A DNA stretch of 64,000 nt from Desulfofundulus thermosubterraneus DSM 16057 (GTDB taxonomy: Bacteria > Bacillota > Desulfotomaculia > Desulfotomaculales > Desulfovirgulaceae): NCBI RefSeq assembly GCF_900142025.1, contig NZ_FQZM01000011.1, positions 27,865 to 91,864 of the forward strand, read 5' to 3'. Shown piece by piece: positions 52,768 to 62,700 of the stretch. A model generated the notes under the pieces. The model was not told the origin of the DNA, searched no databases, and saw nothing but the letters and a program-made list of their open reading frames with translations. Numbering within the stretch: the first letter of the stretch is position 1; every line of letters starts with the position of its first letter. The position numbers and the translations under genes are program-made.

Positions 52768-53569
52768 CCCCAACCTTAACAAAGACAGAAAAGAACGTCA
52801 CATCCTCGCTCTCTCAGGAGGCAAGGACAGCGCGGCACTGGCCGTTTACATGCGCGATAAATATCCTGACCTGGATATAGAGTACGTTTTTACAGACAGC
52901 GGATGTGAGCTACCAGAGACGTACGAGTATTTGGATAGAATAAGGGCTGTTCTTAATATTGATATAACAATACTCAAATCCGAGAGAAATTTTGATTACT
53001 GGCTGAAATACTATAAAGGTGTCTTGCCATCTCCAAAAAACAGGTGGTGTACTCGCCAACTTAAGCTTAAACCTTTTGAGGCTTATATTGGTGATGATTT
53101 AACCTATAGCTATGTTGCTCTTAGGGCAGATGAGAATCGAAAGGGATATCTAAGTAAAAAGAGGCACGTTATTCCTAGATACCCTTTTGTAGAGGATGGA
53201 ATCACGCTTCAAGATGTAATTAACATATTACAAAACTGCGGTTTGGGATTACCAGCCTATTACGGGTGGAGAAAAAGGTCAGGATGTTATTTCTGTTTTT
53301 ATCAATCTGATGATGAATGGAGAGCTTTGAAAAAATATCATCCGGAGGAATTTGAGAAAGCTTGTCAATATGAAGAAAACCATTCTGATGGCAGGATTTA
53401 TACTTGGAGAGGGAAAAAAGGAGGCAAGCCGTTGTTTTTGCGAGATATTGATGATTTTGTACCATCAGGAGAAAAACAGCGGTATGAAGAAAGCATTAAC
53501 AAGAAATTATCAAGCTTACTGAAAGATATAAAACTCATTGGTATAAATACAAACTATGTACTAAGTTGA
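52757..53569 (+). CDS. sspD: SspD-like ATP pyrophosphatase (PAPS reductase/DndC family)
   Basis: Activates the DNA backbone by adenylation so that a sulfur atom can replace a non-bridging oxygen. The PP-loop SGGKDS is at residues 20-25, followed by VFTDSGCELPETYEYL. NRWCTRQLKLKP, the pair CYFCFYQ and CQYEENHSDGRIY give four cysteines placed as in DndC-like [4Fe-4S] proteins. ATG 52757 is chosen over GTG 52742. After about 170 bases the gene becomes strikingly AT-rich, unlike sspC. No cysteine desulfurase gene accompanies it, so sulfur must come from a desulfurase elsewhere. Confidence 0.9.
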   Translation: MTTNPNLNKDRKERHILALSGGKDSAALAVYMRDKYPDLDIEYVFTDSGCELPETYEYLDRIRAVLNIDITILKSERNFDYWLKYYKGVLPSPKNRWCTRQLKLKPFEAYIGDDLTYSYVALRADENRKGYLSKKRHVIPRYPFVEDGITLQDVINILQNCGLGLPAYYGWRKRSGCYFCFYQSDDEWRALKKYHPEEFEKACQYEENHSDGRIYTWRGKKGGKPLFLRDIDDFVPSGEKQRYEESINKKLSSLLKDIKLIGINTNYVLS

Positions 53570-54230
53570 GGTGGAATATATGCAAATTGCCAAAGAGTTG
53601 TTAAATAAATTGAGAGTATATAAGCGAAGAGCAGATATTAATCCACATAAGTATCTGCTCCTTTTATCAATTATTACTATATTTAAAGAGAATATTAATC
53701 ATGATAATAGATTTACTTTTAATGAGTTAGAGCCAATTTTTCTGTCGCACTTTAATAACTTATTTCCTGATGTGCCAAATTATAGAAAGGTACTGGAATA
53801 TCCTTTTTACCATCTGCAGAGCGATGGATTTTGGCATCTGCAAGTTAAAGAAGGGAAAGAGGCAATATACCGCATGTATAAAAGTTCACGAATGACGAAA
53901 AAACGGCTTCTTGAAACCGTGGATTACGCATACTTGGACAATGATGTATACGAGTTGATGAGATATAAAGAGAGCCGAGAATTATTAGAGAATGAGATAC
54001 TTAACTTGCTGTGTGGTGAATATTATTTTAGTGCTGAAAATGATACAGATGGCATTGTTGTAAAAGAAAGAAATAGTTTATTTGAATATGAACAGTCCGC
54101 AATTGAGATTATTAATAATAATATTCTTAGTCAACACATCGGTAAACTTGTGAACAATGTTTCTTTACATGATACCCAATCAAATAACTATTATGAATAT
54201 GACGTAATTCTGGTCACTCATTCAGGGATA
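52930..54230 (+). other. AT-rich block covering most of sspD and the PT-sensor half of the next gene
   Basis: From about 52930 to 54230 the DNA is far poorer in GC than the rest of the operon: the 60 bases from 53641 hold 14 G+C, while the 60 bases from 50281 hold 29 and those from 54841 hold 31. Borders are approximate and were judged by eye. The block ends within the NERD domain. Confidence 0.75.
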
Positions 54231-57200
54231 TATGTCGTTGAACTTAAACACTGGTCAGGTCATATACGTATCGCACCGTATAACTGGGAGATCAATGGCA
54301 CCCATTACAGGACCGATCCGCATAAAAACAACAGTTTCAAGTGTAAGGTATTAAAAGGTATTTACCAGCATCATTTCAGGACATATCCCGACGTATGGGT
54401 AGAGTCCGTAGTGGTACTCACGAATAATGAGGCCATAGTAGAAGGAGCCTCCGCGCCGGGGCTTGCTGCCGAGCGGGACATGCACAACCCTACTTTTGCA
54501 TCCATTTCTGACTTCATCACCTACCTGAAGAAAAAGGAATCGTCAACCAGTAGATCTCTGCTTGATGACACGCAAATCGACGCTATCATTAATTACCTGA
54601 AGAGCCTTAATACGCCCAGGCCAAGTTTAAAATACTGCATTCCCGGCTATGAGACTCTCGAGTATATTTCTCAAAAGCCGGAGTGTATCGAACTGATAGC
54701 CCGGCCGATTGACGGGCGAGCGAAAGGGCTGAGTCGTTTCCGCGTTTTCCGAATACCCAACCAGGCAGTACCGGAAGAGAAGGAACGGTTTATCAGGAAG
54801 GCCTGGAATACCCTGGATGCAGTATCCCGGATCGGTGACCATCCCCACATTCATAAGGTGTGGGTGATGAGGAACGAGGATGGTGACATCATCGAGGGGT
54901 CGGAATGGTCGGAAACAGGAACGCTGCGCGACCAGATCCGCCAGCAGAAAGGGGCTTTCCCGGTTGACACAACCTTGAGAATATGCCGCGGAATTGCCCT
55001 GGCCCTGAACAGGGCGCATCAGGCCGGTGTAATCCACCGTGCGGTCAAACCGGAAAACATACTCATGATGAACGGCATTCCCAAATTAATAAATTTTGAC
55101 CTGGCATATCAGATTGAAGAAGTCCATGTTACTGTTATGCCGGATGTATCAAAGATCAAGGACGATGGCTACATAGCGCCGGAAATTCTCGCAGGCCAGG
55201 ATATTGATGAAGGAACCGATTTCTTCAGCCTGGGAGTTATTGCTTACGAAATGCTTACCGGAGCCAGGCCTTTTGCCAGTGTCAGAGCATTTATCGCACA
55301 GGGGGGGCTATTGAATGAGCAGGCCCGGCAAAAGCTAACAGAAACAGGGGCTCCTGATGAGGTCATAGAAGCCATCATGGGCATGGTCATTGCCGACCGG
55401 GTAAGACGATTAAAAGATGGCGAGAAGATTATTGCCGCGTTCAGTCTGGATACAGAGGGAAGCCGAAAAGGTACCGATCCGGTGGCCGTTAATCCAAGGC
55501 TGCAACCCGGCGAACAGTATGATGTTTATGAGATCCTTGAGCTGATTGGCGAGGGAGCGGAAGCACAGATTTACAGGGCGAAGACTATCCGCTCAGAAGA
55601 GGTGGTTTTAAAGCTTTTTAACAAGGAGATCCCGCGGGAAAGGATTTTCAAAGAAGCCGAGATCACCAGTGCTGTAGATTCAACGTATGTGGTTCATTGC
55701 GATAATCGAATTGGGCACTGGAAAAATGACCGTTTCTTTCTCGTATTGGATTACATCGAGGGCGAATCCATGCGGAAGATGATTGACCGGAATGAAAGAC
55801 CGGACCTCGAAACCTTCCGGACCGTTGCGCTGTGCTTAATGGAGGCGGTGGAAGCTTTTCACGAACATAAGGATAGGAATGGCACCCCAAGGCCTCTGCT
55901 CCACAGCGATATCAAACCGGATAACATTTTAATTACCAAGGACCGGAAAGCGGTCCTGATAGACTGTGGGATCGCCGGCGAGCCCCGGGTTGATGTCTTC
56001 CAGGGTACTTTCGGCTATGTTCCTCCGGACAGCATATCCGGGACAGATAGGCTCTTTTCCCAGGACGGCGATCTATTCGCACTGGGTGTAACTCTATGGG
56101 AGTGGCTCTTTGGGACGAAGCCTTACAATAACCCCGCTATCGGTGATAATCCGCAGATCCCCGAGACTCTTGGCGATGATGTGCAGGAATACCTTCCCTG
56201 GCTAATGAAAGCTGTAGCTACAGAAGCAAGCAAGCGTTTTACCACAATAAAAGAAATGCGGGAATCTTTCATAGGGCTCAAAAAAATAAAGGAGGAATCA
56301 GCCGAGCTAGTAGAAAAGGAATGTGCTACGGGACTAGACAGCGCTCAGAAGCTGGAAACGTCTCTGGCGAACAAAATTGTTGGTGTTGAGCAAACAGAAG
56401 AGGTTACGGAGCAGTTGCTGCCTGTGAATCCCTTTGTCACCTACCTCAATTCGCTTTCCAATGCATCTGCTTTTAATGAAAATGCTACCGCAGAATCCCA
56501 GCTAGGTAACCCTTTCTTTGCCAGGATATTCGTGGCTAATCCGCTTGCCGATTTTATTTATGAAAAGCTCATCAGCGAACACCGCAACGTTATCCTCACC
56601 GGTAATGCCGGTGATGGTAAGACAACCATTGCTGCAGAGATCTTCAAGAAGGTGACAGGTGAGTTCCGCTTGCTGCAGCCGAGAGAAGATATCGCTGCAA
56701 GTAACCTCGTCATCATTAAAGACATGAGCGAGTTGCCTGAAGATAATCGTATCGAAGTTTTGATGGAGGCTGTGGGGAGCCAAAAAAATAGTTATCTCAT
56801 TGTATCCAATACAGGCACGCTGCTGGAGAGTTTCAGGAAACTGAAAGTAAATGGAAGAAAAACCGATGAAAGCGAACTGTTAAAGGCCCTTGAAGCAGAT
56901 ACCCCCCAATCTGTGCTCGATGGGCGCTTTCTGATCGTGAACATTGGTAGAATGGACAGCATTAAAACCGCTTGTGATGTTTTTAAACGCATGCTGGATC
57001 CAGCGAACTGGCTCCCAAATAAAAACTGTCAATACAGGGAATATTGTCCGATCTTCAGAAATGTAAAACTTCTCCAGGAGAATCTGGACGTAGTCTGTGA
57101 GCGGGTTATGCTTCTCTACAGGCGCCTGTACGAATATAATGTCCGCCTTACCATGCGGCAGATGACCGGCCACCTGGCATACGCCATTACCGCCGGACGA

Positions 57201-58133
57201 AGCTGCGCGGAAATTGGTGCCATGTCCCTTATTGCTCTGCAGGATTGTCTTTGCGGCTCCCTTTTCTTTAACCGCTTTTTCGGGGATGATGGCAATAATG
57301 TTGCAGCAGAGGCCATGCAACTGCTGCCGGTGCGGCGGATCCGGGAGGCCGAGTTCGGGGTGGTGCTCGCATCCTCATTTGAAAGAAAAGTCTGGATGAG
57401 AGAAGGGAAAGCACTACCCCTAACGGGAGAAGCCTTACCGATATACCAGAAACTGCTAGACGAACTAAATCGAGACGGCCCTGCGGCCCGCCGGCAGTTG
57501 CGGCGTCTTGTCTATTTTTTCGGTTCGCTGGACGATGAGGCCGGTAAACGTTATATCTCCATCTTTTTACGTTCACCCATGCTAATTAAATTTCTGGAAT
57601 TTTCCCAGGGCGCCAGTAGAATACCGCCGCCGTTAGAACGCAACTACCGTCTCCGGATATTGCAGGTATTACAGGAATATTTCATCGGTGTGCGCTTGCC
57701 GGAAGAAATCTGGCAGGCGAAAGACCTGTATATTACCCTCAAACGGCACAGAGGCGGTGCCAGAACGCAAATGGTACTGGCAGATTTTCGGGTAGATGAT
57801 TTTGAATTGACCGTCAAGCCAAGGTACCAGGCAGGTGAAAAAAGCAGCGGGGTGTTCTGCCTGCGCTTCAAACAAGGCGATGTGGAGATGGAACTCGACC
57901 TGCCGTTTCTTGATTATGTGGCCCGGAGATATGAAGGCGATGTGGCGGAAGAGCTTTCCGCCTATTATGCCGATCGCCTGGAGCGGTTCAAGGTGGAACT
58001 AATGCATCTATATAATGAGAATCGTAAACAGCATGATCAACAACATTTGCAGTTGTTACGGGTAGGCCCTGACCGCAGGTTTCAGGTGATGAAAGTGCTT
58101 GTTTCCGACGCTTCATTGGAGGTGCTTTTATGA
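53580..58133 (+). CDS. SspF-like mosaic protein: PT-DNA-binding domain, NERD nuclease, pseudokinase, kinase, DptF-like ATPase
   Basis: A 1517-aa multidomain effector. Residues 1 to about 150 match the sulfur-binding domain of phosphorothioate-reading nucleases: NPHKYLLLLS (P22-H23-K24), EYPFYHLQSDGFWHL and YAYLDNDVYELM. About 165-290 is a NERD (PD-(D/E)xK-type) domain with D208 and E221-L-K223 in YDVILVTHSGIYVVELK. About 350-620 is a kinase fold whose catalytic loop reads HRAVKPEN (Ala at 488 for the catalytic Asp), hence a pseudokinase. About 645-900 is a second kinase with IGEGAEAQIY, VVLKLF, HSDIKPDN (D777) and DCGIA, probably active. From about 960 it is a DptF-like ATPase with GNAGDGKT (G1008 to T1015). 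NERD plus kinase recalls PglW. ATG 53580 is favoured by GAGGTGGA 5 bases upstream. It overlaps the next gene by 4 bases. Confidence 0.85.
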   Translation: MQIAKELLNKLRVYKRRADINPHKYLLLLSIITIFKENINHDNRFTFNELEPIFLSHFNNLFPDVPNYRKVLEYPFYHLQSDGFWHLQVKEGKEAIYRMYKSSRMTKKRLLETVDYAYLDNDVYELMRYKESRELLENEILNLLCGEYYFSAENDTDGIVVKERNSLFEYEQSAIEIINNNILSQHIGKLVNNVSLHDTQSNNYYEYDVILVTHSGIYVVELKHWSGHIRIAPYNWEINGTHYRTDPHKNNSFKCKVLKGIYQHHFRTYPDVWVESVVVLTNNEAIVEGASAPGLAAERDMHNPTFASISDFITYLKKKESSTSRSLLDDTQIDAIINYLKSLNTPRPSLKYCIPGYETLEYISQKPECIELIARPIDGRAKGLSRFRVFRIPNQAVPEEKERFIRKAWNTLDAVSRIGDHPHIHKVWVMRNEDGDIIEGSEWSETGTLRDQIRQQKGAFPVDTTLRICRGIALALNRAHQAGVIHRAVKPENILMMNGIPKLINFDLAYQIEEVHVTVMPDVSKIKDDGYIAPEILAGQDIDEGTDFFSLGVIAYEMLTGARPFASVRAFIAQGGLLNEQARQKLTETGAPDEVIEAIMGMVIADRVRRLKDGEKIIAAFSLDTEGSRKGTDPVAVNPRLQPGEQYDVYEILELIGEGAEAQIYRAKTIRSEEVVLKLFNKEIPRERIFKEAEITSAVDSTYVVHCDNRIGHWKNDRFFLVLDYIEGESMRKMIDRNERPDLETFRTVALCLMEAVEAFHEHKDRNGTPRPLLHSDIKPDNILITKDRKAVLIDCGIAGEPRVDVFQGTFGYVPPDSISGTDRLFSQDGDLFALGVTLWEWLFGTKPYNNPAIGDNPQIPETLGDDVQEYLPWLMKAVATEASKRFTTIKEMRESFIGLKKIKEESAELVEKECATGLDSAQKLETSLANKIVGVEQTEEVTEQLLPVNPFVTYLNSLSNASAFNENATAESQLGNPFFARIFVANPLADFIYEKLISEHRNVILTGNAGDGKTTIAAEIFKKVTGEFRLLQPREDIAASNLVIIKDMSELPEDNRIEVLMEAVGSQKNSYLIVSNTGTLLESFRKLKVNGRKTDESELLKALEADTPQSVLDGRFLIVNIGRMDSIKTACDVFKRMLDPANWLPNKNCQYREYCPIFRNVKLLQENLDVVCERVMLLYRRLYEYNVRLTMRQMTGHLAYAITAGRSCAEIGAMSLIALQDCLCGSLFFNRFFGDDGNNVAAEAMQLLPVRRIREAEFGVVLASSFERKVWMREGKALPLTGEALPIYQKLLDELNRDGPAARRQLRRLVYFFGSLDDEAGKRYISIFLRSPMLIKFLEFSQGASRIPPPLERNYRLRILQVLQEYFIGVRLPEEIWQAKDLYITLKRHRGGARTQMVLADFRVDDFELTVKPRYQAGEKSSGVFCLRFKQGDVEMELDLPFLDYVARRYEGDVAEELSAYYADRLERFKVELMHLYNENRKQHDQQHLQLLRVGPDRRFQVMKVLVSDASLEVLL

Positions 58134-59746
58134 GTTTACCGTTGCCCTTCCCTCGTCTTGACGTTTCCGATGATTATAACCCGGCCATACGGCTGTTTGG
58201 CAAGCGCTTTATCAAAGAACAAACCGTTGTGGAATACCTGGCCGAGTTCCTGGCCGTCGTCTTTTCGGATAAGTGGATCGGTAATGGTGAGGTAATTAAG
58301 TCGCCCCTCCCATCCCTTGAAGAATTGAAAAGGTGGTCTGTCTCCGCCAAGACCAAACTGCAGTACAAGCCGCCCATTAAACTAAACCTGAAACTGTTTG
58401 CATTTCTGAGCATTTCCCGGGTTGATTCAAGACACGACGTGCATAAGAAACATTACGAAGATTTGTGCAGAAAATTAAAAAGCAACTTAAAAGCAAGCAA
58501 TGGAAATGCACAAGAAGTAATAGACTGGATAGAGGAGCTTTTGCGCGGTTTTCAAGGGGCCGGCTTTAATAGGGCCTGGTGCGCCCAGACTTTCTATCCT
58601 GTTTCTGCGAGTCTCCTGACACAAGAAACAATATGGAATGAAACTGTCGCAAGGAAAGAATCTATCCGGAGTTGGGACGATAGTATAACAAGATTTAAGA
58701 AGTATTATAGTGTCACGCGACGAGACTTTCTCGCCAGGGGGGGAGAAGTATTATACCTGCAATTGTGCAATGTTTTCGCAACCGAACAGGCAGAGGTTAC
58801 AAAATTTGCCGAATCGATGGGATTTTCTACCGATGAAGCCGACCTGAAAAAGCTACACGGGTCATTGCAGGAAGGGTTGCAGAAGCTGAGCGGCCAATAT
58901 ACAGGCCCCTTTGACCGGTTAGTTGATTACATAGAGTTGCTCGATAAAAAAACGCACGAATTGACCAACATGGAAGCTGAATGCTTGACCTGTGAGTGGT
59001 GCCCTGAGGAAAGCTGGCGGGAGGCTTATCTGTTTGCTGTGGAAATCAACCGCCTGCTGACTGCGGTATTGGAGCCGGTTGAACGCCTGGAGCTGATGAT
59101 GACGGGATGCGCTCTGCAGGTTCTGCGCAGTTTGTGCGCCCAGAGCGTAAGGTATGCTGGAGGTTCTGCCGTAGCAGCAAATGGAAGCGCGCTGGGGTAT
59201 GCCTGGATATTCTCGCCGCCGGGTTTGCCTTCGCGCCAGCAGCGCCTGGCTTCCCAGCGGAACCTGCAGGTCATTCAGGGACTTATCCAGAAAGCCCTGC
59301 GCTATGATGAATTGGTGAAAAACGCTGCAGGAGCAGAACCCAGGATCAAAGTAGATAAGCTTTATAGAGAAGCAGACAACAAATACGGGCACAAGTTGTT
59401 CCTTTCCCTGGGTAAGAAACTGGGAATTATTGTACCACAGAGGGGACGCGGGGCCAGGTTAATCATGACCGACAACATCCTGCGATATATGGTGTTGGTT
59501 CTCTTGAAACCCGGTGAGCGCTGCACTTATGAGGAATTTCTGCAGCGACTTTACCGCCATTATGGTATTGCTATTGAAGGGGAGGAACTCACAGAGGCCG
59601 TGATCTGGAGCGGATTGCCTGCCAACAGCTCCATACAGCCGCTAAAGGGCTCCTGGTTGGCCAGGATGCTCCGGGCAGGCGGCTTTTTGACCGAGCTTTC
59701 TGACGCGTGTTCCATTGTGCACAATACTTTTGGCAAAAATAAATAA
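58130..59746 (+). CDS. SspG/DptG-like restriction component
   Basis: A 538-aa protein without a known catalytic motif. GFNRAWCAQTFYPVSASLLT near residue 145 resembles the conserved core of DptG-type proteins, and the C-terminal 130 residues (KLFLSLGKKLGIIVPQRGRG, MTDNILRYMVLVLLKPGERC) look like a winged-helix-rich region. It lies between the ATPase-like and nuclease-like genes, as DptG/SspG does in restriction cassettes. Probably a structural or DNA-binding subunit. It starts in the stop codon of the preceding gene (ATGA). Confidence 0.75.
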   Translation: MSLPLPFPRLDVSDDYNPAIRLFGKRFIKEQTVVEYLAEFLAVVFSDKWIGNGEVIKSPLPSLEELKRWSVSAKTKLQYKPPIKLNLKLFAFLSISRVDSRHDVHKKHYEDLCRKLKSNLKASNGNAQEVIDWIEELLRGFQGAGFNRAWCAQTFYPVSASLLTQETIWNETVARKESIRSWDDSITRFKKYYSVTRRDFLARGGEVLYLQLCNVFATEQAEVTKFAESMGFSTDEADLKKLHGSLQEGLQKLSGQYTGPFDRLVDYIELLDKKTHELTNMEAECLTCEWCPEESWREAYLFAVEINRLLTAVLEPVERLELMMTGCALQVLRSLCAQSVRYAGGSAVAANGSALGYAWIFSPPGLPSRQQRLASQRNLQVIQGLIQKALRYDELVKNAAGAEPRIKVDKLYREADNKYGHKLFLSLGKKLGIIVPQRGRGARLIMTDNILRYMVLVLLKPGERCTYEEFLQRLYRHYGIAIEGEELTEAVIWSGLPANSSIQPLKGSWLARMLRAGGFLTELSDACSIVHNTFGKNK

Positions 59747-59769
59747 TTTGGAACAGGGGTAGGCACATT

Positions 59770-62700
59770 ATGAGGTACATGTCTAATACGATAGTTGAAT
59801 ACATCTTGGGAGAAACAAGCCGAAATTCCGGCACGCTCAGGTTCGTGCTGCCTTCCTATCCCTCAGATCTCCTTTTGGCAATAGGTTGCGAACTTGAAGA
59901 ACGATTCAGCAGGGGATTGGACCTCCGGGTTAGTTTTAAGTACGGGATCGCTTATCGTCTGGGTAAGGAATGGCAGAACGGCACGGATACCGACAGGGCA
60001 AACTTTGCTGCAATTTGTAAAAAAGGATGGTATAACGCGGACGATAATCTGACCAACCTCCGAAATACAGTGAAAAACCCCGACGATGATTGTCTTGTCA
60101 TCCTGTTAGCTGGATACGAGCATATTGATGACCAGGCAAGCCTGCAGGATTTCTTCCATCTGGACCAGCAGGCCGTTTGGGAACTGTGCCTGCAAAGGTC
60201 ATTCTACGACTGGGTGCATGCCTGCCTGAAAGATTATGTAAATCCGGATGGCAGCGAGCAGGATTTTAAAAATATCGCTGATTTGTTCAAAGCCCTTTAC
60301 GATTACGGCCTGACAGATGTCCTGGAAGTTAGCCGCTATCTGGAAAAGCAAAGTTTCACGGGGGTGATGAGTGGCAGCGATGCCTACCGCCTTATCCTCA
60401 GCGACCTGTCATATTTCAGGTTGCCTTGCATGACCGGACTTACGGGACGGTATGCAACAAGAAGGTCTTTTTCCAGATATATCACCCCGGCACAGGAGTT
60501 TTTCAATTACAGCATGTTCCTTGATGCCTCTGCCAGGGAAAAAGCCAAAAAAAAGATCGAAAAGTTCAGGGCCAGGTGCGGGGATGAACAGTTGGAAAGC
60601 GATACCCTGGGTCCATTTGCGTCGCTGGATGAGTTGCTGGATGCCCTGAAAGATTATATTGAAAACAGGTCGGAGGCAGCCCGCGCGCAATTGCAGACCG
60701 CCGACTTCATCTATATTTACGATAAGATCCTCGGTTACAGAGAGAAAAATGGACAAATTGAGCATGATCCTAAACCGAGAAAATTATCTGGTTTGCCTCC
60801 GGAAGTCTTCCTGCGGGCATTATGGATTACACTGGGAGATTATAAAAAGGAAGAAAAAGCGCGTTCGGTACTTGCCGCGGAAAGTTTGCGTAGTATCACC
60901 CTGCGAAGCACCTTGTTCAAACATGATTTCGATGCTGGTGACGAAGGCGATGACAAGGACCGGGCAGAAACCTTCCTGTGTCATGTACTGGGCGGAATTG
61001 ATGGGTTTCTCGAGGATCAGCTGCGTTTGAAGTTAGGAGGCAAATATAATCCGGTCACGGTTGATTTTATGTCCTGTCTCTGTCCTGGCGAGAAGAACGA
61101 CACCCTGGCATACAACAAGACGACAACAGCAGAGCCATCACTTAAGTTCGAGGTTATTATCTCGCCTCACGAGGGTGAACCCTACCGGCGCGAATTTCTC
61201 TGGACCCTACCCCAAAACCACCAGAGCCGTCTTCTGACAGACCTGTACAGATGGGCCCTGGAAGAATACGAAAGGAATGGTAATGCTCTGCCGGCTTTTG
61301 CGGTGCCATACATGACAGAGATCTTTATGGCCCGTGACGAGGAAGAGGTAAACCGACTTCTGGGCTCCGCCCTGCGGAGCGGAAAGTGCTCCATGGCCGA
61401 CTTGCTTAGTGCCGAGGGCATTGATAATGAAGATGAGGTCAAGCCGCTACTGGTCGAATTATCAAGGTGTTATCAATTATTCCTTAAAGAGTTTAAGACA
61501 TCGGGTTTCTTCAGTGCGCTGGACAAGAGATATGATGCTCTGCGAAAAGCCTATTGCGCTGCTTATGAAAGATATCTTGAGAAGAGTGGGGAGAGCGCTT
61601 TAGGCCCGCTCCTCATGAAGGCCTTTATGATTGTATCCGATAGTGACCTGGCTCAAACTAATTGGGTTTGGAATGAATATCTGCAATGTGCGGTAGTCAC
61701 CCCTTTGCACCCGGCTCTGCTAGAGATGCTTCGTCACCAGCATGCTTACCTGTGCGAGAGCTTTTGCGTTTATGCGAAGAGAGGGTTGGAGGAATCCGGC
61801 GACAGAATGTTTACTGAAAAGCGCTGGGACCGGGTATCAGATCTCACCAGGATACAATGGCCGATTTTTGGTACCCTGAAAGATTTGAACCTGGTGCTCG
61901 ATACCAATGTCCGCAGTTATGGCTATATTCATCTTGTAGGCGAGTGCCGGGAATCTTCATCCTCAATTAGTTCTCGATTGATTCTGGAATACGACAATAC
62001 CGAGGATGAGGAGATAGCAGACACAGAACTCTTCCGGGAGACCCGGGATTCCCAGCTTATCAAGCAGGTACTGCTGGATTACCGGGAGCTGCACACTTAC
62101 GCCGATGACGGGATAAGTATCGGTGCCTATTGCGGAAGGGAAATACAACCTGTTATTGCAGGGATTGATGCTTATCTTGCGGCTATCCTGGCGGAACGCG
62201 GAGAACGTGTATATGCACTTCACTTGATTATTTTTTCTGACAGTGGGGACGATTCGGCCATCATGCGATGGGTCAACGCATGGAAGGACCGGTGGCAGGA
62301 AGCGGAACTGTCACACAGCAAACAGCATTACAGCAATTGCAGAATCTCCATCGCCTATCGGGTCGTTTCCAGAGATGATAATTTTGGGCAATTTATGAAG
62401 TTATTGAAGGGCACAGACCTGGATGTGATATTTTTTACGAACTTCATTGAATCAGGTGCAAGCCGTTTTGAGTTGCTTGGGGAAGATTATTATACTCAGG
62501 GAGATTACCGTAAGTTCCCGGTGCTGGAAAAAGTCTGTTGTCGGGTAACCGGCGGTGGGAGGGATAAACAGCGCGAGAGAGTGCTGAGCAACCAGCGATT
62601 CAGGCTGGGAGCATTGCATGCGGAAGTTATGGCTCACATCAAAAATGGGCACTCCGATGCGGTAAAGAAACATGCAGTTATTAGCCTTAGCGATTTCCAG

